A stretch of 64,000 nt of DNA from NCBI RefSeq assembly GCF_002934005.1, contig NZ_PGEM01000083.1, forward strand, positions 1-64,000. The letters run 5' to 3'. This document shows positions 28,876 to 37,762 of the stretch, piece by piece; position 1 is the first letter of the stretch; every line of letters starts with the position of its first letter. The stretch is from Cuspidothrix issatschenkoi CHARLIE-1 (GTDB lineage: Bacteria > Cyanobacteriota > Cyanobacteriia > Cyanobacteriales > Nostocaceae). The notes below the pieces were generated by a model. It was not told where the DNA came from, searched no databases, and saw nothing but the letters and a program-made list of their open reading frames with translations. A program made the position numbers and the translations under genes.

Positions 28876-29208
28876 CTAAACTACCCCTTCTGTAGCCCCA
28901 CCGATGGCTTTCCAGGCTTGTAAACCTCCAGATAGTTCTGCTACGGATGTAAAACCGAGGAATTGTAAGGTTATCACCGCTTGTGCAGATTGGGTTTCGT
29001 TTTCACCGTAGATGTAGATTTGACGCTCTCTGTGTAGGGATGTTTGGGCGCGAGATTCTAAATCATTGAGGGGTATAGAAATTGCTCCTGTGATGCGGCT
29101 ATGATTGTATGTTGAGAGATCGCGCACATCAATAATTGTAAAAGCAGGCTGACCCCAGAGGAGACTTGTTTTTAAGTCATTCACATCTGCCACTAAATTA
29201 ATACTCAT
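28876..29208 (-). CDS. rhodanese-like domain protein lacking the catalytic Cys
   Basis: A single rhodanese domain of 110 aa: FTIIDVRDLSTYNHSRITGAISIP is the CH2A-like start and LSGGLQAWKAIGG the end. At the active-site loop, where a Cys is expected after two strand residues, the sequence is IYIYGENETQSAQA with no Cys anywhere near. Sulfur transfer is thus unlikely and the protein is probably a binding or regulatory rhodanese. Divergent from mutL with a 176-base spacer. Confidence 0.88.
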   Translation of the reverse strand: MSINLVADVNDLKTSLLWGQPAFTIIDVRDLSTYNHSRITGAISIPLNDLESRAQTSLHRERQIYIYGENETQSAQAVITLQFLGFTSVAELSGGLQAWKAIGGATEGVV

Positions 29209-29384
29209 AAGCTTTTTTTTGCTGCTTGTCCTAATCCAAAATCTAGCAAATATCCTCTATTAATTTGTATTTCTTCAGAATGACAGCAGATTTTAAAAGT
29301 TTATTTTCAAGTCATAATATTGTAAGCTAATCTTCTATTGAAGGAGACAATTGTTAATTTTTAATTTGTAATGTTTAATTATTC

Positions 29385-31055
29385 ATGATGACATCTACTA
29401 TTCAAGCTTTACCAACAGAAGTTGTATATCTAATTACGGCAGGAGAAGTAATTGATTCTTTGGTGGCTGTTGTCAGAGAGTTAGTAGAAAATTCTCTAGA
29501 TGCTGGGGCAACGCGCATTGTAGTTTCCTTATGGCCACAACAGTGGCGAGTGGGTGTGGCTGATAATGGTTGCGGGATGAATTTGGATGATTTGCAACAA
29601 GCGGCAACTGCACACAGTACCAGTAAAATTCATTCCCGTGCAGATTTGTGGAAAATTAGTAGCTTGGGTTTTCGCGGTGAGGCATTACATAGTTTAACAA
29701 CTTTGGCAGATTTAGAAATTTTAAGTCGTCCTATTGGGGGAACAGAAGGATGGCGAGTAGTGTACAATCATCAGGGAGAAGTGAACCAAGTAGATTTAGT
29801 TGCGATCGCACCTGGTACTGTAGTAACAGTTAATAATTTATTTGCCAATTGTGAGGCACGTCGTCAAGGTTTACCGCCAACAAATCAACAATTAAAAGCT
29901 GTACAAGGGATAATTCAACAAATAGCTTTATGTCATCCGCACGTTAATTATCAAGTTTGGCAAAATGACAAAGAATGGTTTACGATTTGTCCCGCACAAA
30001 CGGGCGGACAACTAATTCCCCAAATTCTCTCCCAAGTGCGACAAAGTGATTTACATGAGGTGAATTTACCCATTTCCAATTTACCAAATTCAGCTTTAAA
30101 TTTAGTCATCGGTTTACCTGATAGATGCCATCGTCACCGTCCTGACTGGGTGAAAGTAGCAATTAATGGCAGGATGATTAAATCACCAGAATTAGAGCAA
30201 ACAATCCTGTCAGCTTTTCATAAGACATTACCACGCGATCGCTATCCAGTTTGCTTTTTACATTTGACTATTGCTCCTGAACAAATTAACTGGAATCGCA
30301 ACCCAGCCAAAACAGAAATTTATTTACATGAAATGCCTTTTTGGCAAGAAAAAATTACTGAAGCTATTAATCAATCACTGCGGATTTCTGATCCAAATAT
30401 TAAAGAATCTGTGCATACCACCAGAGTGAGTAATTTACTCAAGGTAGGAGAATCTAAAGGTGAATATAACTTTAATTCGCAAACATCATCAAATTCCCCC
30501 GATCCTGACAATGATACATCTTTAAAAGCAGTTGCCCAAGTCAGTAATACTTATATTGTTGCTGAACATTCTGGGGGAATGTGGTTAGTAGAACAACATA
30601 TTGCCCATGAAAGAGTATTATATGAGCAATTATGTGATCACTGGCAATTAATCGCCGTTGAACCGCCGATTATTCTTTATCAATTATCACCAGCGCAAGT
30701 TTCCCAATTAGAACGAATTGGTTTAGATATAGAACCTTTTGGTGAGAAACTTTGGGCAGTACGAAATGTACCAGCCATGTTAAAAGAACGAGAAGATTGT
30801 GCTGAGGCAATTTTAGAATTAAGTTGGGGAGGAGATTTACAAACTGCTCAAGTTGCGGTTGCTTGTCGCAGTGCAATTCGCAATGGGACAAAAATGACTT
30901 TACCAGAAATGCAGACCTTATTAAATAATTGGCAACGTACCCGCAACCCCCGCACCTGTCCCCACGGTAGACCAATTTATTTATCTTTAGCAGAATCTAC
31001 ATTAGCGCGATTTTTCCGCCGTAATTGGGTTATTGGGAAAAGTCATGGCATTTGA
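29385..31055 (+). CDS. mutL: DNA mismatch repair protein MutL
   Basis: GHKL ATPase at residues 1-330: ITAGEVIDSL, VRELVENSLDAGA, ADNGCGM and SLGFRGEAL. After a short linker (about 340-390), the C-terminal dimerisation domain contains EQHIAHERVLYE, ACRSAIRNG and CPHGRP, the pattern of the endonucleolytic MutL type. The first Asp of the DQHA motif is Glu and the Ala is Ile. Length 556 aa is typical for cyanobacteria. Its 3' end overlaps the convergent cbiJ by 13 bases. Confidence 0.95.
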   Translation: MMTSTIQALPTEVVYLITAGEVIDSLVAVVRELVENSLDAGATRIVVSLWPQQWRVGVADNGCGMNLDDLQQAATAHSTSKIHSRADLWKISSLGFRGEALHSLTTLADLEILSRPIGGTEGWRVVYNHQGEVNQVDLVAIAPGTVVTVNNLFANCEARRQGLPPTNQQLKAVQGIIQQIALCHPHVNYQVWQNDKEWFTICPAQTGGQLIPQILSQVRQSDLHEVNLPISNLPNSALNLVIGLPDRCHRHRPDWVKVAINGRMIKSPELEQTILSAFHKTLPRDRYPVCFLHLTIAPEQINWNRNPAKTEIYLHEMPFWQEKITEAINQSLRISDPNIKESVHTTRVSNLLKVGESKGEYNFNSQTSSNSPDPDNDTSLKAVAQVSNTYIVAEHSGGMWLVEQHIAHERVLYEQLCDHWQLIAVEPPIILYQLSPAQVSQLERIGLDIEPFGEKLWAVRNVPAMLKEREDCAEAILELSWGGDLQTAQVAVACRSAIRNGTKMTLPEMQTLLNNWQRTRNPRTCPHGRPIYLSLAESTLARFFRRNWVIGKSHGI

Positions 31056-31801
31056 AAAGGAGTTAATTTGTTTAATAACCATTGCACAGCAGCGTCCACG
31101 TCTGGAACTTGTTCTCCTGAGGGTACTGGTGGACGCTTAACCATGACAACCTTGATCCCTAGTTTCTGGGCGGCGATAATTTTTGGATAGGTGGCACTAC
31201 CACCACTATTTTTACTCACAATTGTATCTATATTATATCTGAGTAAAATTTCCTCTTCACTTGCTAAAGTAAAGGGACCACGATCATATAAAATCAATCC
31301 TGGTGGCACAATAATATCTGCGTTGGGATGATCAATCATCCGCATTAAAAACCAAATTTTATGTAAATGTGCAAATGTGCCAATTTCTTGTCTACCAATT
31401 GTTAAAAATACTCTTTGACTTTGGTTTTCTAAAGCATTAGCAGCATCTCGATTATTTTCTACTTCTAACCAGTTATCTGTCTCTAATTTTTGCCAAGGTG
31501 GACGAACTACCATTAATCTAGGAATACCTACTTCCCATGTTGCGGCAGCGGCATTTTCAGAAATTTGATGAGCGAAGGGGTGGGTAGCATCAATTAATAT
31601 ATCAATTTTCATTTCTTGTAAATAATTTACCAAGCCGGTAACACCACCAAAACCGCCAATTCGCACATTACCGACGGGAGTATGGGGTGCAAGGGTTCGG
31701 CCTGCTAAAGAGGCGATCGCTTCAATACCAGCAATATTTGCTACCCTAGCAACTAATTTGGTTGCATCACCAGTACCACAGAGAATTAAAACTCGCAACA
31801 T
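31043..31801 (-). CDS. cbiJ: cobalt-precorrin-6A reductase
   Basis: NADPH-dependent reductase of the cobalamin route (CbiJ/CobK family). Seen: RVLILCGTGDATKLV at the N-terminus, DILIDATHPFAHQISENA, RQEIGTF and VSKNSGGSATYPKIIAA. The ATG at 31801 (MLRVLIL) is preferred over an upstream in-frame start at 31846 because homologues begin here. Length about 252 aa. Convergent with mutL. Confidence 0.93.
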   Translation of the reverse strand: MLRVLILCGTGDATKLVARVANIAGIEAIASLAGRTLAPHTPVGNVRIGGFGGVTGLVNYLQEMKIDILIDATHPFAHQISENAAAATWEVGIPRLMVVRPPWQKLETDNWLEVENNRDAANALENQSQRVFLTIGRQEIGTFAHLHKIWFLMRMIDHPNADIIVPPGLILYDRGPFTLASEEEILLRYNIDTIVSKNSGGSATYPKIIAAQKLGIKVVMVKRPPVPSGEQVPDVDAAVQWLLNKLTPFQMP

Positions 31802-31882
31802 ATCAATTTTAGATTTTATGTAAGAATTCAGGATTTTAGGAGGCAAGGGAGATATGAGAGAATGTACACTACTCTGCTATAA

Positions 31883-32485
31883 TTAATGTTGATTAAGGCT
31901 AGATTCTAGGGTTTTAACTTGGTTTCTGAGTTTTTCTACAGTTTGTAAATGGGATTGTTGTAATGAATAATTGACCCAGATAAAACTACCACTAAACATG
32001 GTTAAAACAGCAAGTAAAATACCTGTTAATAATTTCACCTGAAAATGAAGGTGTTTAACCTCATCAATTTGATTTCCCTCTAGTAGCTTTAGACTAGAAT
32101 CTATATCTTTATTTTCACTTTCTAAAACTGCTTCTATTTTCTGAGGTTCAACTCTAGGGAATTCAACCTTACTGTGTAGCCATCCAGTAATCAATGTAGG
32201 GCAGTTATTTTTAAACCAATGCCAAGCCACAATTTTAAATACTGGTTTAGATAGTTTAGTAATAAACTTGAGACTGCGGTTAAAAGTAGTCAATTGAACT
32301 TTTTGGTTAACTAAATTAGTTGAACCCATATCATATAGACACTCTATAATTAATTTAATTGTACTTTCTTCTTCATAAATTAAAGTTTTGACCAGTAAAA
32401 GCAGTTCATTGATCAGTTTTTCTTCCCTAGCTTTTTCTGTTGCTTCTTGTGTGATATCATTTGATTTTTTTACTGGTTGTGACAT
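31883..32485 (-). CDS. hypothetical protein with one C-terminal membrane segment
   Basis: I do not recognise this family. A charged N-terminal half with helices is followed by one membrane segment at about residues 149-171 and a short coiled coil (LQTVEKLRNQVKTLESSLNQ) to the end. No signal peptide. It is flanked by repeat DNA on the upstream side and lies at the border between housekeeping genes and the polysaccharide cluster, same strand as the cluster but separated from wecB by 250 bases containing a palindrome. Confidence 0.6.
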   Translation of the reverse strand: MSQPVKKSNDITQEATEKAREEKLINELLLLVKTLIYEEESTIKLIIECLYDMGSTNLVNQKVQLTTFNRSLKFITKLSKPVFKIVAWHWFKNNCPTLITGWLHSKVEFPRVEPQKIEAVLESENKDIDSSLKLLEGNQIDEVKHLHFQVKLLTGILLAVLTMFSGSFIWVNYSLQQSHLQTVEKLRNQVKTLESSLNQH

Positions 32486-32595
32486 AGTTTTAACTATAAA
32501 TTAAATTATTTGAAGAATTGTTTTAACACTCTGCAAAAGAGATCGGAGGCAATATAGCAAAACTGCTTTTTTCTATTCCCTATTGTCTTTTTATG

Positions 32596-32707
32596 GTAAG
32601 AATTCAGGTGAGGTACAAAGATCCCCGACTTCTGTGATCAATTTATGATTTATAGACACAATCAATAAAAGAAGTCGGGGATCTTATCACCTCACCTGAA
32701 TCCTTAC
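32596..32707. repeat. nested inverted repeat element, 112 bp
   Basis: The outer arms, 32596-32614 and 32689-32707, are 19 bases with one mismatch; the inner arms, 32618-32633 and 32670-32685, are 16-bp perfect and contain GATCCCCGACTT. The whole can fold into a long hairpin. It marks the left boundary of the polysaccharide cluster and sits just beyond the 3' end of wecB. Confidence 0.8.
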
Positions 32708-32734
32708 CTTTTACTTTACATATTCAGGACTGTA

Positions 32735-33802
32735 CTAGACTAGTTGTTCTATAATTAGTTTAGTTATTTGTATAGAAGCATCACCTTTTCCATAAAGAGA
32801 TTTCCACTCTAATGGTTGAATAAAATTAGATATTGCTTGAGTTAATTCTTCTGGTTTTACCAGTTGATTCCATCCTGATTCTAAGGTTTCTTTCCATTCA
32901 GTTTCATTTCGCAAAGTATAACAAGGACGTTGTAAGATATATGCTTCTTTTTGAATACCACCTGAATCAGTAACTACCCCTCTAGAAGCAGTCTGTAAAA
33001 CTAACATATCTAAATAACTTACAGGTGGAATTGCTTGAATAGACGGATAATTTAAGTAATTATTCAAGCTCATTTTTTCAATACAGCTGAGTGTACGCGG
33101 ATGTATAGGAAAAACTACTGGATAATCTAAATTGATAAAACTTTCCAGAATAGCCTGCAAACGTACAAACTCATCCGTATTGCTGGGACGATGAATTGTT
33201 GCTAGATAAAATTTTCCTTCTTTCAAGTTATATCTACTTAAAATGTCAGATGTTTTTTGAGCCTTTTCTTGATATTTTAAAACAGAATCCATCATCACAT
33301 CTCCAACTAAGTACACACCTTGATTAATGCCTTCTTGTTGTAAGCAATTAACTGCTAAAGGTGTGGGTACAAATAGTAATTGAGAAAGATGATCTGTGAC
33401 AACACGATTAATTTCCTCTGGCATTTGACGGTTATAGCTTCTTAATCCTGCCTCTATATGGGCAATGGGAATATGTAATTTAGCTGCTACTAATGCTCCA
33501 GCAATTGTTGAATTTGTATCACCATAAACACATATTAAATCTGGGTTCTCTATTATTAATAATTCTTCTATTTTTTCCATCATTCTTCCTGTCATTGCAC
33601 CATGTTGGAGACTATGAATATTCAAATGATATTTTGGTGCAGGTAATTCTAAATCTTGAAAAAAAACATCAGACATTTTGGGATCAAAATGCTGTCCAGT
33701 ATGAATAATTATTTCATTAATTCCAGCATTTTTGAAAGCATCACTGACTACAGATGCTTTAATAAATTGTGGTCTTGCACCGAGAACAGTAGCAATTTTC
33801 AT
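32735..33802 (-). CDS. wecB: UDP-N-acetylglucosamine 2-epimerase (non-hydrolysing), WecB/WbpI type
   Basis: GT-B-fold epimerase making UDP-ManNAc-type sugars. Conserved segments: ATVLGARPQFIKA, IIHTGQHFD, YGDTNSTIAGALVAA, IAHIEAGLRS, MPEEINRVVTDHLS and VVTDSGGIQKEA. The ATG at 33802 has AAAGGAG about ten bases upstream; an in-frame TTG at 33823 is less likely. With the WbpB, D, E-like genes at the right edge it could equally be the diacetamido-uronate 2-epimerase WbpI. It is the last gene of the cluster. Confidence 0.9.
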   Translation of the reverse strand: MKIATVLGARPQFIKASVVSDAFKNAGINEIIIHTGQHFDPKMSDVFFQDLELPAPKYHLNIHSLQHGAMTGRMMEKIEELLIIENPDLICVYGDTNSTIAGALVAAKLHIPIAHIEAGLRSYNRQMPEEINRVVTDHLSQLLFVPTPLAVNCLQQEGINQGVYLVGDVMMDSVLKYQEKAQKTSDILSRYNLKEGKFYLATIHRPSNTDEFVRLQAILESFINLDYPVVFPIHPRTLSCIEKMSLNNYLNYPSIQAIPPVSYLDMLVLQTASRGVVTDSGGIQKEAYILQRPCYTLRNETEWKETLESGWNQLVKPEELTQAISNFIQPLEWKSLYGKGDASIQITKLIIEQLV

Positions 33803-33819
33803 GTTCAATATAACTCCTT

Positions 33820-34596
33820 TCAATTAATTGAAATATCAGGTTTTTGAGTAACAAATAAATAATTTTGGCAAAACCAGGAAAATAGATATTGTAAAATTTC
33901 GTCACTGATATTCCAAATATTAGATATTAATGCAGATTTTTTCAACCTTTTGGGTAATTTTGATGAGATATTTCTAGGCAAAAATCCATAACGTTTCAGT
34001 TCTAAAATTTCTAATCCTGATTGTTGACATAGATTGTTAATCATGCGCTTATTATAGCGATATTCATGATGATGTTTATTAGGTATATAGGCAGAAATTG
34101 TCTCTATCCAACTAAATTGATTGGGAAAATGATAACATATAAAGTATCCTCCTGGTTTCAAAATTCTGTATATTTCTTTTAAACTATCAATTTCATTTCC
34201 TCCTGTTTCTCTCACGTGTTCTAATACTCCCACAGAAACAACGGCATCAAATTGATTATTTGCGTATGGGAGTATCTTTGGTTCTTGACGATTTCCTAGT
34301 TTAAAATTATAATTTAATTTTAGATATTGTCGTAATGAAAAATCATTAAATGAAAATCCATCAGTTTGATAACCTGCTGTTAATAAAAAATAAGAAAAGT
34401 GACCATTACCACATCCCCAATCTAACACTTTACTACCTTTAACGATATATTTTGATAATATAAGATAAAGTTGATTATATTGATTAGCACTAATTAGACT
34501 TTGAAATTGTGAGAGATCACAATTTGGATATTCTGCTTGAATTTCCATGAGTTCGTTAATTATTTGTTTAGTCTCTATCTGATGTGATGATTCCAT
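33820..34596 (-). CDS. class I SAM-dependent methyltransferase
   Basis: Rossmann methyltransferase of 258 aa. Motif I is LDWGCGNGHFSYF, motif II FDAVVSVGVLEHV and motif III LKPGGYFICYHFPN. The C-terminal third is basic and may bind a lipid-linked sugar or membrane. Located between a GT4 glycosyltransferase (16 bases) and wecB (17 bases), so part of one operon. Its acceptor, presumably a sugar or polyprenyl-linked glycan, is inferred from context. Confidence 0.85.
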   Translation of the reverse strand: MESSHQIETKQIINELMEIQAEYPNCDLSQFQSLISANQYNQLYLILSKYIVKGSKVLDWGCGNGHFSYFLLTAGYQTDGFSFNDFSLRQYLKLNYNFKLGNRQEPKILPYANNQFDAVVSVGVLEHVRETGGNEIDSLKEIYRILKPGGYFICYHFPNQFSWIETISAYIPNKHHHEYRYNKRMINNLCQQSGLEILELKRYGFLPRNISSKLPKRLKKSALISNIWNISDEILQYLFSWFCQNYLFVTQKPDISIN

Positions 34597-34611
34597 AGTT
34601 GTTCCTAATAA

Positions 34612-35802
34612 TTATCTGGAGATATCTGGAAAATTATAATTGTATTTTTCCATTGCTTGAATAATTTTATCTGTGACTAATTGCCATGAAAAATGTTTTT
34701 CGGCATATTCACGTGCTATAATGCCCATCTGAGATAATTTTTCTCGGTTGGATATCATTTCTATGGCTTTTGCGGCTAAATCTTGAGAATTACCGGGTTG
34801 ATGTAATACTAAAAATTTGCTGGGTTCTAATTCTTTAATCCCTTTAATATCTGAAGCTAATATTGCTCTACCAGCAGCAGCATAAGCGTAAAGTTTAATT
34901 GGAGAGTAACCGATATCATCTAAACCCTGTTTTGGTAATAAGGCTATATCAAAACAGTTAATATAATCGTTAGATTGTTCGTAGGAAACTACTCCCATGA
35001 ATTTAATATATTCTAAATTTCCATAAGTTTCGTTTAAGTAGTTAATTTTTCTTCCTCCTCCTATTACTAATAAACGAGTTTCTGGGTATTTATCATAAAT
35101 TATAGACATGGCATTAATAGCAACTTCTACACCTTGCCAGGGTTCAAGATCACCAATAAATCCTAAGTAAAAATATTCTGGATTTAAGTTGAGTTTTTTG
35201 AGTATTTCTTGTCGGGTTTTTGGCTGAAAAAAGTTAATATCTGTGCCATTACCAGCGACGAATATTTTTTGACTATCTATACCATTTTCTATCAGTTTTT
35301 CTTTAATATTAGGAACTACTGTTCTGACTAAGTTGGCTAATTTTCCATCTCTAATTTGCAGGTATTTAATAATACTTTGTTGCCAGTCATAAACTCCCAT
35401 CATGGTAAGTTCATCAACAAACCAACCATTATGTTCGGTGACAATTTTTTCAAACCCTCTTAATTTTAAGGCTAATAATACAAAGAATGATAATAAATTA
35501 CTTCGCAAGTATACCCAATCATACTCATTAGGATTTTGCTGTAATACTGTAAATATTTGTAATAAGCTATTAATGCTAGTTTTACTGATGGGAAGTAATT
35601 TACTTAACTTATTACTAGAAAAAATGACTTTATCAAAATATTTGGTAGCTATTTGCTGATCAATTTTTTGGTTATTGGTGCTAGGAATAATGGCATCTAA
35701 AATATGTCCAGCACGGCGAAATTCTTGAGAAATAGATGTAAAATGTACTGTACCACCATTGGAGTGAGATAAATTGAGTGTGGAAATAATAAGAATTTTC
35801 AT
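34612..35802 (-). CDS. GT4-like glycosyltransferase
   Basis: GT-B glycosyltransferase of 396 aa. The N-terminal KILIISTLNLSHSNGGTVHF is the usual start with a Gly-rich loop; the C-terminal Glycos_transf_1 domain (about 195-385) includes YLGFIGDLEPWQGVEVAINAM, the DIALLPKQG segment and AYAAAGRAILASDIKGIKE with the typical acidic motif. Transfers a sugar from a nucleotide donor; donor unknown. Upstream asnB ends 27 bases away. Confidence 0.9.
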   Translation of the reverse strand: MKILIISTLNLSHSNGGTVHFTSISQEFRRAGHILDAIIPSTNNQKIDQQIATKYFDKVIFSSNKLSKLLPISKTSINSLLQIFTVLQQNPNEYDWVYLRSNLLSFFVLLALKLRGFEKIVTEHNGWFVDELTMMGVYDWQQSIIKYLQIRDGKLANLVRTVVPNIKEKLIENGIDSQKIFVAGNGTDINFFQPKTRQEILKKLNLNPEYFYLGFIGDLEPWQGVEVAINAMSIIYDKYPETRLLVIGGGRKINYLNETYGNLEYIKFMGVVSYEQSNDYINCFDIALLPKQGLDDIGYSPIKLYAYAAAGRAILASDIKGIKELEPSKFLVLHQPGNSQDLAAKAIEMISNREKLSQMGIIAREYAEKHFSWQLVTDKIIQAMEKYNYNFPDISR

Positions 35803-35829
35803 AAATTCTGATATGGTATTTTGATAAAT

Positions 35830-37743
35830 TTAGGGAATTTTAACATTAAAAACTTTTACCCAACGGCTAAAGTTAATTACGCGCCAAATAATGGGATTAA
35901 ATAACCGTTTACCTGCAATTATATCTGCAAACATTTGGTTAATTAATTGGGGATGTAACCAGAGATCAAGGGTGGTAATAGCTGCTTGAAGTTCTGACTC
36001 GAAGGTATTATACAATGTTTCGCGCATCCAATGATATTCGGGGGTAACAAAACCCATTTTATCTTTTCTGTTTCTGACAGAATTAGGAATTATGCCTGTC
36101 ATGGCGGATCTTAACACTGTTTTAGTTTCACCATTTTTAATTTTTAGACTGTCATCTAATCCATAGACAAATTCTACTATGCGATAGTCCAAAAAAGGTA
36201 CTCTTGCTTCAATTGAATGTGCCATTGAGTTACGATCTTCCCAATGCAGTAACATAGGTAAGCTGGTATTGGTAAGCTGTAAGGCAGATAAATCTTGAAT
36301 TGGTGTATCTGTTTGATGCAATATTTTAAAAGGATCGTGAGGGTTAATGTCTAGCGATCGCATTTTATCTGAATTAATCCAAAAGGGAAATTTAGTCGCT
36401 GATGGATAGCCTAAAATTTGTCTAATTATTTGACGAAAATATCCTGGTAAAATAGATTCTACACTTTTAAGAAACTTGGTAGAACCTTGATAACGACAAG
36501 AAAAAATGATTTCTTTTGATAGGTTTATTAGCTGCTTTTTTTGTAACAGATATTTAAACAAAGCCCCATAAAATCCATGATATCCTGCAAAATATTCATC
36601 AGATCCTTGTCCATCTAAAATTACTTTTACTCCTGATTTATTAGCTTGTTGAAAAATACACCACTGGGCAAATATGCTGGTAGAACAAAATGGTTCATCT
36701 TGATGCCAGGTAATTTTATCAAGTAAATTAAAGAGTTCTAAGGGGTCTGGAAATATATAATGAGGTTTAACATTTGTGGATGTAACTACTGAGTTTATAT
36801 AAGGGCGTTCATCGCATTGGGGAATATCAAAACAAGAGGAAAAAGTTTGAAAAGGATAGGATGTATTTTCATGTTGACGAATTTGATTAGCAAGGCAAAC
36901 TATAGAAGATGAATCTAGTCCACCAGAAAGACATGAACCAACTGTAACATCTGCTTGTAAACGCAATTTTATGGAATCATTTAATAGTTTGTAAACTGAA
37001 TTTGCGGCTTCAGGAAGAGTTAATTCTAGTGATTTATTCGGCAATTTATACCAAGATTTTACTTGTATTTTGCCAAAATAATCATCATTTTGGTCTAAAG
37101 AAAGTGTGAGATATTCGCCTCCGCGCAGTTGCCAAACCGATTGAAATAGGGTTTCATGGGTATGATCAAATAATCCATAAGCTAAAAAATCATAGGCTTT
37201 TTGGGGATTAATTTGGGCTTGCCATTGGGGTAAGGTGGTAAATTGTTTAATTTCGGAGGCAAAGGCAATTAATTGATGAGGTTTTTGATATATATATAAA
37301 GGTTTAATACCAAAGCGATCGCGTACTGCCCAAAGTAATTTTTTCCTGTCATCCCAAAGCAAAAACGCAAACATTCCATTAAACCGATTTAAACAATCAA
37401 ACCCCCAAGTTTGGTAAGCTGCAATAATGATTTCTGTATCGCAATGACTCTGAAAAGAGAAACCATGATTTGTTAATTCTGCTGCTAATTCTAGGTAATT
37501 ATAAATTTCACCATTAAATACTAACCAAATTTTTCCATCTCTACTGGGCATTGGTTGATGTCCGGCTGGAGATAAGTCTAAAATAGCAAGACGACGATGG
37601 CCTAAACCCAAGCCAACATCATCAGCAAAGTAAAAACCGCTATCGTCTGGTCCGCGATGAGAGATAATATCAGTAAAGGATTTGAGGATATCCCTATTGA
37701 TGGGTTGAAGATTTTGATTCCAAATGCCTGTAATGCCGCACAT
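35830..37743 (-). CDS. asparagine synthase-like glutamine amidotransferase, copy 1
   Basis: AsnB family, 637 aa. Cys2 of MCGITGIW is the glutaminase nucleophile; residues 2-215 are the class II amidotransferase with HRGPDDSG and FNGEIYNY. The synthase domain has the PP loop SGGLDSSS near residue 272. All catalytic positions appear intact. Within polysaccharide loci such proteins (for example WbpS) amidate uronic acids rather than aspartate. It directly follows the glycosyltransferase-like gene at 37763, 19 bases apart. Confidence 0.88.
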   Translation of the reverse strand: MCGITGIWNQNLQPINRDILKSFTDIISHRGPDDSGFYFADDVGLGLGHRRLAILDLSPAGHQPMPSRDGKIWLVFNGEIYNYLELAAELTNHGFSFQSHCDTEIIIAAYQTWGFDCLNRFNGMFAFLLWDDRKKLLWAVRDRFGIKPLYIYQKPHQLIAFASEIKQFTTLPQWQAQINPQKAYDFLAYGLFDHTHETLFQSVWQLRGGEYLTLSLDQNDDYFGKIQVKSWYKLPNKSLELTLPEAANSVYKLLNDSIKLRLQADVTVGSCLSGGLDSSSIVCLANQIRQHENTSYPFQTFSSCFDIPQCDERPYINSVVTSTNVKPHYIFPDPLELFNLLDKITWHQDEPFCSTSIFAQWCIFQQANKSGVKVILDGQGSDEYFAGYHGFYGALFKYLLQKKQLINLSKEIIFSCRYQGSTKFLKSVESILPGYFRQIIRQILGYPSATKFPFWINSDKMRSLDINPHDPFKILHQTDTPIQDLSALQLTNTSLPMLLHWEDRNSMAHSIEARVPFLDYRIVEFVYGLDDSLKIKNGETKTVLRSAMTGIIPNSVRNRKDKMGFVTPEYHWMRETLYNTFESELQAAITTLDLWLHPQLINQMFADIIAGKRLFNPIIWRVINFSRWVKVFNVKIP

Positions 37744-37762
37744 TAGTTATTCTAAATATTGA

